NCBI GenBank assembly: GCA_903903635.1
Contig: CAIUZK010000145.1
Location: 1 to 58,201 of the forward strand
Direction of reading: 5' to 3'
DNA length: 58,201 bases
DNA from: an uncultured Bacteroidota bacterium
GTDB taxonomy: Bacteria; Bacteroidota; Bacteroidia; Chitinophagales; Chitinophagaceae
Within the stretch, counting starts at the first letter, position 1. Every line of letters starts with the position of its first letter. Both the position numbers and the translations under genes were made by a program. Shown here piece after piece: positions 8,491 to 18,382 of this stretch. The notes beneath the pieces are model-generated. The model did not search any database. It was not told the DNA's origin and saw nothing but the letters and a program-made list of their open reading frames with translations.

Positions 8491-9012
8491 TTATCTTCTT
8501 TTGTCTGTATTGTCAAGGTCATTCAGCGTAATGTTTGTTGGGATACCCTGTGGAAATCTTGCAAACTTGCTTAGGTTTTCACGGCTTATCTCAGATGGAT
8601 ACCTGATAGTATAGGCAGAAGATGAGGCCGAAACAGCTATAGAAACACCTACTGCCAGGTTAACCGGTAATGAAAGCAACATCCCGAAACCATGTGCAAA
8701 AGAGGTTAATGGTAACAATGCCCCCCATGTCGATATTGCCTCCGGATGGTCGCTGGTTCGGGCAATGATCAGCTTTCCGGTGATAACATCTGAATCATCG
8801 TATGCCACAACCTTATGGTGGAGTACATACACTTTATTGTTCATTGCTGCAATAAGCTCTCCCGACCCGATTTGCTTGCCATTTCTGTTGTAAATATTAA
8901 TGATCGCGCCATAACTGTTCAGGTAGCTGTCCTTAGGCCTCGGTACATTATACCGGCCACAAGCCGAAAGCGTGATAAGAATAAACAATAAGCAATAGTG
9001 TATCTTTTTCAT
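8491..9012 (-). CDS. Lipoprotein of unknown function
   Basis: 173 aa. The signal sequence ends in a lipobox (LITLSAC), predicting an envelope lipoprotein. The mature part begins with an SH3-like strand pattern (INIYNRNGKQIGSGELIAAMNNKVYVLHHK), then has a glycine/serine-rich hydrophobic stretch (about 100-135) that may associate with the membrane. I recognise no named family. It starts 3 bp after the stop of the 530-aa lipoprotein gene upstream, so the two are almost certainly cotranscribed and may act together. Confidence 0.6.
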   Translation of the reverse strand: MKKIHYCLLFILITLSACGRYNVPRPKDSYLNSYGAIINIYNRNGKQIGSGELIAAMNNKVYVLHHKVVAYDDSDVITGKLIIARTSDHPEAISTWGALLPLTSFAHGFGMLLSLPVNLAVGVSIAVSASSSAYTIRYPSEISRENLSKFARFPQGIPTNITLNDLDNTDKRR

Positions 9013-9015
9013 TTG

Positions 9016-10608
9016 CTATTTTGTTACGGTACCCGAAATTTTACTTCCCCAGAAAGTTGATTCCATTTTCCCCTCTACCATTTTGAACTCAGTGGCAAGT
9101 GACCGCCAAACATCCTTATTATTGGTTATCATTCCCTTAAGCTTGGGCAGGTTCTTTTCTGCCAGCCACTCTTTGCGGATCCATTCCAGGTAATACCCTT
9201 TGGAATAAACAAACAACTCATAATCATCATTCTGCACCGGCAAATCAAAATACAACTGGTAACGGTCGCCGGGCACAGAAGCTTCATATTGTTTATCATC
9301 CGTCTGCATATTCGCAAGTGCATCTTTATCTGCTTGTCCGTTCTTTATAACCTTTGATGGCAACACTTCTGTTGGATCAATTTTACTGACACCTACACCG
9401 AGGGCAGCATAATCTATCCTCCAGCAACCTTTACACATCCTGAGCTGAATTTTGACATCTTTCTGTTTACTGACCTCGTCAGGAAGTGGTACAAACTGAA
9501 GATTCCTGGCAATTGGACCTGTTTCGTAAATGGTCTGAATCAATTGCCATTTTGCGGCTTTATTATTCCATGCCATAATATCTATGCCACCCAATATATT
9601 ATACGGATTGCTCAGTTTTTTGCGCAGCAGGCTACTTGTTTCTATATTGGCAAACATATCACCAGCTTCATCGCCCATATAGCCATATGCGCTGTACAGT
9701 AAAAAAGTAGTCAGCAAAGTTTGCCGGAAATTCAGAATAATACCCGCGCCATTTTCAGACCTGGTATTGGTAATGGAGATATTTACCGTTTCTTTTTCTG
9801 GCAGATTACTGGAGTCGGTGGCACTATAATATTCGCGGTCATCTATAAGCTGAAGATCATTAGTGATGTCTGTTCCCTGCGCCGATGCATTGGTCAAACC
9901 AACGATATCCCTGCAATCATAAAAATTATCATCGGTGCCGTTAAATATTCTGTGTCCTTTTTGCCTGGGCACCGCAAAAAGCTTCACCTGGTTTACAGCA
10001 TGAGTTTCAAGGGCTTCGTTCTTCATAGTGAGTACAAACTCACCCTTGGTTTGCTCCGTATTGTTCAATGCATCTATGTCTCCTGCCTCCAACGAAGGGC
10101 AAATAGAACTGGAAAAGCCTTCGGCATTGGCATAATTAATATTGTTGTCGCGCTGGTAATAAAAGGTAGGGCAGGAGCCAAAGCATGCTTTTGGATTGGT
10201 AATGCAATACAGATCGCCAATTAAGTCGGCACCGGTGAGGATAGCCAATGCTATTACACGTCCTGCATCTTTATTCTGAATAGGTTCATTGGTTTCAAAA
10301 ATGGCCACATCATTTATTGGAACCGAAAAATACTTCTCTGCAACAACAAGCCTTTTGAAATTATATTGGATAGCATCTCCGGCAACCATTGTTTTGGTTT
10401 CATCTATCTTCCAGTTATTGTTTTTGAAAACATAAACATCCCCATTTTTCATATGGGCCTTGAGATAGGACTGATGTATGGAGTCCTTATGCAGCAATGC
10501 ACCTGCTTCTTTATAATCCTGCCTGAACTTATGACCTATGAAATAATTACAACCAAATAGCCCCCCAATACATAAGAGCAGCAAAGAGTATCTTATTAAT
10601 TGCATCAT
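9016..10608 (-). CDS. Large lipoprotein of unknown function
   Basis: 530 aa with a lipobox signal peptide (LCIGGLFGC). Residues 50-130 contain alternating strands around KNGDVYVFKNNNWKIDETKTMVAG, a pattern seen in Bacteroidota surface lipoproteins that sense or display small beta domains. A cysteine cluster (CITNPKACFGSC at about 155-167, later SSICPS and CKGCW) suggests disulfides or metal binding. No catalytic motif is evident. It forms a tight two-gene unit with the lipoprotein at 8491-9012. I do not recognise the family. Confidence 0.6.
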   Translation of the reverse strand: MMQLIRYSLLLLCIGGLFGCNYFIGHKFRQDYKEAGALLHKDSIHQSYLKAHMKNGDVYVFKNNNWKIDETKTMVAGDAIQYNFKRLVVAEKYFSVPINDVAIFETNEPIQNKDAGRVIALAILTGADLIGDLYCITNPKACFGSCPTFYYQRDNNINYANAEGFSSSICPSLEAGDIDALNNTEQTKGEFVLTMKNEALETHAVNQVKLFAVPRQKGHRIFNGTDDNFYDCRDIVGLTNASAQGTDITNDLQLIDDREYYSATDSSNLPEKETVNISITNTRSENGAGIILNFRQTLLTTFLLYSAYGYMGDEAGDMFANIETSSLLRKKLSNPYNILGGIDIMAWNNKAAKWQLIQTIYETGPIARNLQFVPLPDEVSKQKDVKIQLRMCKGCWRIDYAALGVGVSKIDPTEVLPSKVIKNGQADKDALANMQTDDKQYEASVPGDRYQLYFDLPVQNDDYELFVYSKGYYLEWIRKEWLAEKNLPKLKGMITNNKDVWRSLATEFKMVEGKMESTFWGSKISGTVTK

Positions 10609-10731
10609 AGTTATGAGTGGTTATTCCTTTGAACAGAATATAATATTACTCATTTCATGTAACAAATTGCAACTTATACTACCTCCAAATTGGGAAAATT
10701 GTGTTAATTCAGGCCTTTCAGTTATTCAAAC

Positions 10732-10840
10732 GGATAGGCAACAAGTGACTTAAAGTACTTCTGGTTCGCGATGCGGTTAGGTCTTGAAACAAAAATAGCC
10801 GGCTCATCAACTTCCAACTCTTTGCATGGGTAATAAAGGC
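10732..10840 (-). other. Short coding-like stretch after the M16 gene
   Basis: In a frame different from the upstream M16 gene, about 35 codons run to a TAA at 10732-10734. They read KELEVDEPAIFVSRPN, then RIANQKYFKSLVAYPFE. The composition looks protein-like, but there is no ATG in a sensible place and no recognisable homologue. It could be the end of a decayed gene or a chance frame. Apart from this the 10609-10840 gap holds nothing I can support. Confidence 0.2.
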
Positions 10841-12124
10841 TTAAATAACTACTACCTGGTAGAAGTTATCAGGGCTATAATATTTCCGGGCAAGGAGTTG
10901 TAGTTCTGTGGCTGTAATGGACTTATAAATTTTTATGTTGTTGTAAAAATGTTCCTTGGTAAAGCCATTGAGAATAAGAGTGCGCCAACGCTGCAATATT
11001 GAAAACGGACCATCCAGATCAGCAAGCAGACCTCCAAGCAAATAATTTTTCACCAGTAGCAATTCGTCATCTGAAGCCAGATCATTGCAAAGGATTTCCA
11101 TTTCCGAGTAGATTTCCTTAATCGCAGGCTCAACTACCTGACGGCCGGTTTCAGTATGAATAATCATTGATCCGCCGTTTAGCTCAGGAGTAATGCTGCT
11201 GTATATACCATAGGTGAAGCCCTTATCTTCACGGATATTACTCATAAGCCTTGAACCAAAATACCCACCAAAAAGCGTATTAAGTACCACCATTGGCGCA
11301 TAATCAGGATGATGCCTGTTTGGGAATAATCTACCTATCCGTATTGCCCCCTGAACCCCATTCGGGTCATTATTGAATTCATGAATACGGCTACCCATCG
11401 GAGGCACAATAAAACTATCTCTTTTAGGTTCTGTTTTATTCAATGTTTGTTTACCGAAAATATCGTTCAGGTATTTCACCTCAGTATCACCAATTTTACC
11501 GGCCATAAAAATCTTCACATTAGCCAGGTTGTAATTAAGCGAATAAAATTGTACCAGGTCATCACGTGTAATGGAATCTATATTTTCCTTTTTAGAGTAC
11601 CGGCCATAGGGATGATTCTCCCCGTATAGCAGTGCATCTATCTGCTGGTTGGCAACAAACTCACATTGCCGCAGATTAACCAGCAATTTTTGAATCACAT
11701 TCCGCTTATGTATCTCTACCTCCTGTTCAGGAAAAACAGTATCAGTAATGATCTCATTTACCATAGGCAGTAATGAGGGCAGGTGTTTGGTGAGCGCATA
11801 AAGTGTGAGGGTAGCATAATCGTTTCCGGCAGTGGTTTTAAGCTGGGCACCATAAAATTCAAGCGCCTCGTTTATTTGTTCAGCGCTATGTTTGGAAGTG
11901 CCGCTCTTAAGCATACCTGCAGTTGCCTGTGCTACCGATGGTTTTTGCTCATACCATAAACCTGCAGGGAATATCCAGTCAATCTGTACAATATCCTGTA
12001 CACCTGCATCCAGCCAGTATAGTGGTATACCATTATCCAGTTGATGAGTATTGATCGGGGGCAGATTAAATTCAAAATCTATCGCATCATGTATTACTGG
12101 TGGTGAAGTACGGTCGAGTATCAT
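10841..12124 (-). CDS. M16 (insulinase/pitrilysin) family protein lacking the zinc-binding motif
   Basis: 427 aa with two M16-type halves. The N-terminal half begins DNGIPLYWLDAGVQDIVQIDWIFPAG, as in processing-peptidase-like proteins. At the place of the HxxEH zinc site it reads QATAGMLKSGTSKHS: both histidines and the glutamate are absent. The C-terminal half has the conserved GYFGSRLMSNIREDKGFTYGIYS segment. This is the pattern of the non-catalytic subunit of two-subunit M16 enzymes, which normally sits beside a catalytic partner; none is adjacent here. It is probably cytoplasmic or periplasmic, with no clear signal peptide. Confidence 0.85.
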   Translation of the reverse strand: MILDRTSPPVIHDAIDFEFNLPPINTHQLDNGIPLYWLDAGVQDIVQIDWIFPAGLWYEQKPSVAQATAGMLKSGTSKHSAEQINEALEFYGAQLKTTAGNDYATLTLYALTKHLPSLLPMVNEIITDTVFPEQEVEIHKRNVIQKLLVNLRQCEFVANQQIDALLYGENHPYGRYSKKENIDSITRDDLVQFYSLNYNLANVKIFMAGKIGDTEVKYLNDIFGKQTLNKTEPKRDSFIVPPMGSRIHEFNNDPNGVQGAIRIGRLFPNRHHPDYAPMVVLNTLFGGYFGSRLMSNIREDKGFTYGIYSSITPELNGGSMIIHTETGRQVVEPAIKEIYSEMEILCNDLASDDELLLVKNYLLGGLLADLDGPFSILQRWRTLILNGFTKEHFYNNIKIYKSITATELQLLARKYYSPDNFYQVVVI

Positions 12125-12179
12125 TTGGTTTTGTATTTATAAAAGTTAATTCAGGTTTCTTCTAATCAGTGATAACCGT

Positions 12180-12701
12180 TTAGTCCTCCTTAAAAAATAA
12201 GGCCCTTAATTCACCCGCTTCTTCAGTCTTCATCTTGCCGCCAAGAATAAGGCGCAACTGCCGGCGACGAAGTGCACCTTCGTGCATTTTCTTTTCGGCA
12301 TCAGTTTCAGGAACCAATTCAGGAACTACACGCGGCCTGCCGTTGGGGTCAAGTGCCACAAATGTCATATAGGCTTCATTGGAAAGATATTTGTACTGAG
12401 CGGAAAGGTCTTCACCCCACACCCTTAAATATACTTCCATTGAAGTATTGAATGACCGGGTAAGTTTCGATTCAATAGTGAGCAGGTTACCAAGTTTTAC
12501 CGGTTGGGTAAAAGACACATTATCTACTGAAACCGTAACTACCGGGCAATTGCAATGCTTTTGTGAAGAGATGGCAGCGGCAATATCCATCCAGTGCATC
12601 AACTTTCCACCCATAAGGTTACCCAGTGTATTGGTATCATTGGGCAATACGAGTTCAGACATTATTACAAAGCTATCCTGTGGCCGTTTTGTTTGCATCA
12701 T
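12180..12701 (-). CDS. Acyl-CoA thioesterase (hotdog fold, YciA/BFIT type)
   Basis: 173 aa with a single hotdog domain. The N-terminal signature (MSELVLPNDTNTLGNLMGG, then KLMHWMDIAAAISSQKH) contains the conserved Asn and Asp positions of acyl-CoA thioesterases, and the VDNVSFTQPVKLGNLLTIES strand follows. It hydrolyses acyl-CoA to free acid and CoA in the cytoplasm; chain-length preference cannot be read. The C terminus is a charged helical tail. It is flanked by short gaps on the same strand as its neighbours. Confidence 0.9.
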   Translation of the reverse strand: MMQTKRPQDSFVIMSELVLPNDTNTLGNLMGGKLMHWMDIAAAISSQKHCNCPVVTVSVDNVSFTQPVKLGNLLTIESKLTRSFNTSMEVYLRVWGEDLSAQYKYLSNEAYMTFVALDPNGRPRVVPELVPETDAEKKMHEGALRRRQLRLILGGKMKTEEAGELRALFFKED

Positions 12702-12742
12702 TAGTATTTTATAGCGGAAGGCAAATTTACTTATTAATTGGT

Positions 12743-14185
12743 CTAATCCTTCAAAAACTCTTCATAACTCATAACAGCAGCAGACCTGACAGTATCTGTG
12801 TTGAAATATTCATGATTGAGACTACTGGCCGATACTGCACCAAAAAGGGTATGAAAATTACCGGGAGCCAGCGCCTGAATTGCCGCCTTGTCATTACGGT
12901 TAATAAAGGAATAGATGAGCTGAGGACTATCCATGTCCATAGCCGAAGCTATCAGGCTTTCATAGGAGGCGCCCCAGTCCAGGATTATTTTGTTCCTTAT
13001 TTCAGGACTATCATCATACAGTACTAATTTGTTAATCCCTTTTCTTTTCATCTGGGCCAATATCTTTTCCTGCAAATGAATGCGCCAAGTGAACATTGAA
13101 GCAGAAGAACCTATGTAACACAACCTGACCAGGAAAACAAGCGCTATTGCAAAAACCGAAAACCGAACTTTTCTGCCAGGCAGAAATGAAAAAACAAAAG
13201 GAGTGCAGGCAATAATACCCAGACACTGCCATTCACTCTCTATGTGAAACAGTTGCGTCAGGCCTGAATCACTACCATAGATCAACCCCATAATACCCAG
13301 ATAACCCAGGCAGGAAAAAGAAACCCAGGCTACCAATTTCCAGTCTCTTTTTTTGATTAGGCTTACAAACCCAAGTATCAGTATGATTATGACCGGCCAA
13401 TAAATGGTCAGGCACCTATGGAGAAATACGGTAACAACGGGAGTTGAAAAGGATAGAAAAATATCTTTCAAAGATATGTGCATAAGCTCCCGAAGCTGAT
13501 AATTATCGTAAGAATGGTTATAGACACTGAATGCATACTTTAGTCCGATCATTGCTATCAGAATACTACCAAGTACCATTGAATTTACCGAGGAAAACGG
13601 CCAGTATTTTTTATCGAGCCAGAGATACACGCCAAGAAAAAACAGCGGAATAATAACGATAAAATGAGTGAATATCGTAAGGAAACCCAATACAATAAAG
13701 CCTGAGTAAAACAAAGGTTTGCTGGTTCCTTTTATACCACAATAAATCATAAACCCGAGGAATAGAAACATCCATGCAACTGCCTGTTGAATTTCATTGC
13801 TTATCCAGAACCAGGAATCGGTGACCAGCTCAACATAATAGAGCGCCATAAGAATAGCCAGTCCATACTGCCGGAACCGAAAAACAAGCAGGGTTGTAAC
13901 CAAAAAATAAAACAGGTTAAAACTGACTGCATACCCTATAACCAGGTACTTTACAGGCAAGTGCAATTTCAACCCCAGCAGCGGAACCATTTGGGTAATA
14001 AAGGAACCGTATCTGTGCTCTTGTATAGCCAGTGAATGGTTATTGATAATACTGTACAGGACATATGCAGCATCTGCAAACAAGCTTCTTTCCTTGTAGA
14101 AGACAATACCGGCCAATAATAATACCCCCATCGCGATGAGCGCAATCCTGGAAGGTAATTTTAATTCGCTGTTATCTATATTCAT
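12743..14185 (-). CDS. Polytopic membrane protein of unknown function
   Basis: 480 aa with about ten hydrophobic segments from residue 12 to about 370 and a C-terminal soluble tail of about 100 residues. The loop after the first segment (FYKERSLFADAAYVLYSII) and the general layout recall GT-C-like integral membrane glycosyltransferases, but I see no clear catalytic DxD at the expected place. Function is unassigned. It is on the same strand as the thioesterase (41 bp away) and the T9SS protein upstream. Confidence 0.65.
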   Translation of the reverse strand: MNIDNSELKLPSRIALIAMGVLLLAGIVFYKERSLFADAAYVLYSIINNHSLAIQEHRYGSFITQMVPLLGLKLHLPVKYLVIGYAVSFNLFYFLVTTLLVFRFRQYGLAILMALYYVELVTDSWFWISNEIQQAVAWMFLFLGFMIYCGIKGTSKPLFYSGFIVLGFLTIFTHFIVIIPLFFLGVYLWLDKKYWPFSSVNSMVLGSILIAMIGLKYAFSVYNHSYDNYQLRELMHISLKDIFLSFSTPVVTVFLHRCLTIYWPVIIILILGFVSLIKKRDWKLVAWVSFSCLGYLGIMGLIYGSDSGLTQLFHIESEWQCLGIIACTPFVFSFLPGRKVRFSVFAIALVFLVRLCYIGSSASMFTWRIHLQEKILAQMKRKGINKLVLYDDSPEIRNKIILDWGASYESLIASAMDMDSPQLIYSFINRNDKAAIQALAPGNFHTLFGAVSASSLNHEYFNTDTVRSAAVMSYEEFLKD

Positions 14186-14264
14186 ATAAAGAATAGCCGT
14201 ACCGTAAATTCAGGGCAGTAAGATAGTTAAAAATCAGGCCTCTGAATCTGAAACCGGGTAATAA

Positions 14265-15416
14265 TCAGTTACCGATTTCTAAAGGGGTTATATATTCCTG
14301 TGCTCCCTGTCGCAATATTTTCAGAAAGTAAATACCGGCAGATAGATTTGGCAGCGACAGGCAAGCTGAGCCAGACTGAAGTTTACCGGATTTGATCTTT
14401 TTCCCATTCATATCCATCAATTCATATTCCCCATCGGATGCACCTGGCGGCAGGTCAATATGGAGCAAGCCATTTGTTACAGGATTAGGATAAACTCGAA
14501 TTCCTTCCTCCTGCGTCTGTGTGGCAACACCCACATTTTGGAGTCTTTGCACATGCGTAGTGGCCTTATATGGCTGAGTATATGCCGCATCCCTGAATTC
14601 TACCTTAGCCAGTGGGGTTACCTCCTGCGAACGGTAATAGTTCTGCTCGTATATCGTGTCTTTCTGGCCCTGGCTTACGCCGAAAAATGTGAGCATGGTA
14701 TTTGTGAATGGCACTCCTTTCAGGAAATAACTATCTACCTGGGTTATTATTGTTTTTACCTGCAATACATTCAGGAATGGTGAGGGGCTTCCGCCGACAT
14801 CTTTTACACTCAGCTTACCCCATCCTACAACTGTGTCTTTTTCAATAGTATAGCTCCGGATAATACCCGGCGCCAGTGTGTCGCCACCTAACAAGTAAGT
14901 CAATTGAAAATTAAGATCTGATTGATAAGCCGAGGACCAGTTACTATTATACGTAGCCGGAAACGCAATTTTTATATGTGGAGCGGAATATGTCATTGTT
15001 TGCGCAGGAATTATGAAGCTATCGGAAGTTCCTAAGGTCCATGACATAATACTATTTGCAGATCTGCTAATTTTAACACTTTTTCCAGAAAAATTCACTG
15101 CTGAAACTGAAGATTGAATGTTACCTTGATAATTAAAAATGTTGAAAACGAAATTGTTACTATCAGCAAATTGAAAAGAATCAGTCGTTACCCGATAAGC
15201 AAATAATACAGGAACCGAATCAGTTACCGTGCTTAAATCCCACATGCCAGGTGTAGCAGGCGCTAATGATGGAAAAGCATAATTACTTGTGGTTACTTTC
15301 AGGCTGTCTTTACCTATTAACGATCCGGGATAGCTTGTACTATCAAGGCTTATCTGGGCAATGAGGCTGTGATTTACCAGCGTACAAAGTATCAATATCC
15401 AAAATACATTTCTCAT
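14265..15416 (-). CDS. Secreted protein with T9SS type A sorting domain
   Basis: 383 aa. A signal peptide (ILCTLVNHSLIAQ) is followed by about 280 residues of beta-rich sequence with no named domain. The C-terminal 80 residues are a typical T9SS type A domain: IRVYPNPVTNGLLHIDLP, YELMDMNGKKIKSGKL, LSAGIYFLKI. Such proteins cross the outer membrane by type IX secretion and are kept on the surface or released. The role of the cargo part is unknown. It is separated from carB by about 110 bp. Confidence 0.85.
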   Translation of the reverse strand: MRNVFWILILCTLVNHSLIAQISLDSTSYPGSLIGKDSLKVTTSNYAFPSLAPATPGMWDLSTVTDSVPVLFAYRVTTDSFQFADSNNFVFNIFNYQGNIQSSVSAVNFSGKSVKISRSANSIMSWTLGTSDSFIIPAQTMTYSAPHIKIAFPATYNSNWSSAYQSDLNFQLTYLLGGDTLAPGIIRSYTIEKDTVVGWGKLSVKDVGGSPSPFLNVLQVKTIITQVDSYFLKGVPFTNTMLTFFGVSQGQKDTIYEQNYYRSQEVTPLAKVEFRDAAYTQPYKATTHVQRLQNVGVATQTQEEGIRVYPNPVTNGLLHIDLPPGASDGEYELMDMNGKKIKSGKLQSGSACLSLPNLSAGIYFLKILRQGAQEYITPLEIGN

Positions 15417-15523
15417 GAAAAGCTATTTCATGCAAATATATTTAAAAGACTGAAATTCAATAGTAAACCCGGGAATTAAAATCATAGATTAATTGCTGCA
15501 ACCATTCCATTTCCCTGATCTCA

Positions 15524-18382
15524 TTATTTACTCAGGTGCATACTTCTTTCCTTGTACAACTGTCTGAACCAAGGGTCGCGCAGATTTTTAATAAACCTGA
15601 TGGCCTCGCCTGTACTCTTCATTTCAGGTCCCAGTTCCTTATTTACATTCGGGAATTTATTGAAACTGAATACCGGCTCCTTAACCGCAAAACCGTCCAG
15701 CTTCTGTACTATATTCAGATCCTTCAGTTTCACTTCACCCAACATTACCTTGGTAGCAATATTGAGGTAAGGAATTCCATATGCTTTTGCAATAAAAGGA
15801 GTGGTGCGACTTGCACGCGGATTAGCTTCGATCACAAATACCTTGCTGTCCTTTATTGCAAATTGGATATTTATCAGCCCTTTTACATTCAAACGAAGCG
15901 CAATTTTCCTTGCTATATCTGCCATCTCTTCTACTACCAGCGGCCCCAGGTTAAAAACGGGCAGCAGCGCATGACTGTCGCCACTGTGAATACCTGCCGG
16001 TTCAATGTGCTCCATGATACCCATTATATGCACATCTTCACCATCGCATATGGCATCAACCTCAGCTTCCTGGCATCTGTCGAGGAAATGATCTATAAGA
16101 ATCTTATTTCCCGGCAAATGTTTGAGCAAACTTACCACGCTCTTTTCCAGCTCATCATCATTGATCACGATGCGCATCCGCTGTCCGCCAAGAACATAAG
16201 AGGGGCGAACAAGCACCGGATATCCTACCTGTTTAGCCACCTCAATGGCCTCATCAGTAGTATAGGCCGTGCCGTAGTTTGGATAAGGAATACCCAGCTC
16301 CTTCAGCGTATCGCTGAAACGGCCACGGTCTTCGGCAATATCCATATTATCAAACGATGTGCCTATTATTTTAATTCCTTTTTCATGCAGCCTCTTAGCC
16401 AGTTTCAATGCGGTTTGTCCACCCAACTGAACAATAACGCCATCCGGCTTTTCGTGTTCAATTATCTCCCATAAATGCTCCCAGTAAACGGGTTCGAAGT
16501 ATAGCTTATCAGCAATATCGAAATCTGTTGATACAGTCTCCGGATTGCAATTAACCATTATCGATTCATACCCGCATTCGCGAATAGCAATCAACCCATG
16601 TGTACAGCAATAGTCAAACTCAATTCCCTGACCTATCCTGTTAGGGCCCGAACCCAATACAATCACTTTTTTCTTACCTGCCAGGTGACTTTCGTTGGAA
16701 ACAATTTCGCTTTCGGTTCCGGAATGAGGAATCGCTTTGTTTTCGAAAGTACTGTAATAGTAAGGGGTTTTTGCTTCAAACTCTGCGCTGCAGGTATCCA
16801 CCATTTTGAACACCCTTGTTATACCCAATGATTTCCTGTGTTCATAAACCTCTTCGGCTGTACAGTCTTTCACCAATTCGGCAATCTGCTCATCTCCAAA
16901 ACCCATTTGCTTGGCCTGTGCCAGCAAATCGTTAGGCAACTTTTCCAGATGCTTGTACTTGCGTATCTCATTTTCAAGATTTACAATATCCTGAATCTGG
17001 AATAAAAACCAACTATCAATATGGGTAAGTTCACGAATTGTTTTTATTGAAACACCTGCTGCCATAGCTTCCTTGATACGGAAGATGCGATCCCAGGTTG
17101 GCCTTTTCAATGTATTGATCAGCTCTTCCGGGCGAAGCCTGCTGGTGCTGATAAATGACAAACCGGTAGCATTATTCTCCAGGCTCTGACAAGCCTTTTG
17201 CAATGCCTCAGGAAAAGTACGGCCAATGGCCATTACCTCTCCTACCGATTTCATCTGCAGTCCTAAGGTATCATCGGCTCCTTTGAATTTATCAAAATTC
17301 CACCGGGGCATTTTTACTATTACATAATCAAGCGCCGGTTCAAAATAAGCAGATGTAGTAAGTGTAATCTGATTTTTAAGTTCATCGAGCGCATAGCCCA
17401 CAGCGAGTTTAGCAGCTATCTTGGCAATGGGGTATCCGGTGGCTTTTGATGCCAGTGCAGATGAACGGCTTACGCGTGGATTTATTTCAATAGCAATGAT
17501 CTCTTCTGTTTCAGGATTCAATGCAAACTGCACATTACAACCTCCGGCAAAGTTGCCCAGGTCGCGCATCATCTTTATTGCAGTATTACGCATCAGTTGA
17601 AATGCAGTATCGCTCAATGTCATTGCGGGAGCCACAGTAATGCTGTCGCCGGTATGAATTCCCATCGGATCGAAATTTTCTACTGTGCAAATGATCACCA
17701 CATTATCATTCATATCGCGCAGCAACTCGAGTTCGAATTCTTTCCAGCCCAGTACAGCTTTTTCCACGAGCACCTCATGCATCGGCGATGCGGTAAGTCC
17801 GCGCTCCAATGCACCGTCCAGTTCTTCCTTTTGCATAACAATACCGCCACCTGAGCCACCAAGAGTAAATGATGGCCTGATAACAATAGGCAAACCGATC
17901 TGCTGAGCAAACTCTTTACCTTCCAGCAGAGAATTAGCCGTTCTTGCTTCAGCCACCGGCACACCCAGTTCAATCATCCATTTTCTGAATAATTCACGGT
18001 CTTCGGCTTTGTCGATTGCTTTAATATCCACACCTATGAGGCGTATATTGAAGCGCTCCCATATTCCCAGTTCATCAGCTTCTTTAGCCAGGTTAAGTGC
18101 AGTCTGACCACCCATGGTAGGCAATACTGCATCGATATCATTTTCTTCCAGTATCTGCTCAATGCTTTCCACCGTAAGCGGCAACAGGTAAACCCTATCG
18201 GCCATAATCGGGTCGGTCATGATAGTGGCAGGATTGGAGTTGATAAGTATTACCTTAATCCCCTCTTCCCTCAGGCTTCTTGCCGCCTGGCTACCAGAAT
18301 AGTCGAATTCACAAGCCTGCCCGATGATAATGGGCCCGGAACCAATAATGAGAACACTTTTAATAGAAAGATCGCGCGGCAT
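15524..18382 (-). CDS. carB: Carbamoyl-phosphate synthase large subunit, without the C-terminal regulatory domain
   Basis: 952 aa. Two ATP-grasp halves are present: the first begins KSVLIIGSGPIIIGQACEFDYSG, the second after about residue 560 begins KKVIVLGSGPNRIGQGIEFDYC. Together they form carbamate and then carbamoyl phosphate from bicarbonate, ammonia from the CarA subunit, and 2 ATP, feeding pyrimidine and arginine synthesis. The chain ends soon after PEMKSTGEAIRFIKNLRDPW, so the roughly 120-residue MGS-like domain that binds UMP and ornithine in E. coli CarB (1073 aa) is missing. As I recall, Bacteroidota CarB proteins are often this short, so it is probably intact, not truncated. carA is not in the window. 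Confidence 0.96.
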   Translation of the reverse strand: MPRDLSIKSVLIIGSGPIIIGQACEFDYSGSQAARSLREEGIKVILINSNPATIMTDPIMADRVYLLPLTVESIEQILEENDIDAVLPTMGGQTALNLAKEADELGIWERFNIRLIGVDIKAIDKAEDRELFRKWMIELGVPVAEARTANSLLEGKEFAQQIGLPIVIRPSFTLGGSGGGIVMQKEELDGALERGLTASPMHEVLVEKAVLGWKEFELELLRDMNDNVVIICTVENFDPMGIHTGDSITVAPAMTLSDTAFQLMRNTAIKMMRDLGNFAGGCNVQFALNPETEEIIAIEINPRVSRSSALASKATGYPIAKIAAKLAVGYALDELKNQITLTTSAYFEPALDYVIVKMPRWNFDKFKGADDTLGLQMKSVGEVMAIGRTFPEALQKACQSLENNATGLSFISTSRLRPEELINTLKRPTWDRIFRIKEAMAAGVSIKTIRELTHIDSWFLFQIQDIVNLENEIRKYKHLEKLPNDLLAQAKQMGFGDEQIAELVKDCTAEEVYEHRKSLGITRVFKMVDTCSAEFEAKTPYYYSTFENKAIPHSGTESEIVSNESHLAGKKKVIVLGSGPNRIGQGIEFDYCCTHGLIAIRECGYESIMVNCNPETVSTDFDIADKLYFEPVYWEHLWEIIEHEKPDGVIVQLGGQTALKLAKRLHEKGIKIIGTSFDNMDIAEDRGRFSDTLKELGIPYPNYGTAYTTDEAIEVAKQVGYPVLVRPSYVLGGQRMRIVINDDELEKSVVSLLKHLPGNKILIDHFLDRCQEAEVDAICDGEDVHIMGIMEHIEPAGIHSGDSHALLPVFNLGPLVVEEMADIARKIALRLNVKGLINIQFAIKDSKVFVIEANPRASRTTPFIAKAYGIPYLNIATKVMLGEVKLKDLNIVQKLDGFAVKEPVFSFNKFPNVNKELGPEMKSTGEAIRFIKNLRDPWFRQLYKERSMHLSK

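Noticed and set aside
15536-16474. 312-codon open frame on the plus strand inside carB
   Set aside because: It lies wholly antisense to the well-supported carB gene and has a Cys/His/Tyr-rich composition typical of a shadow frame.
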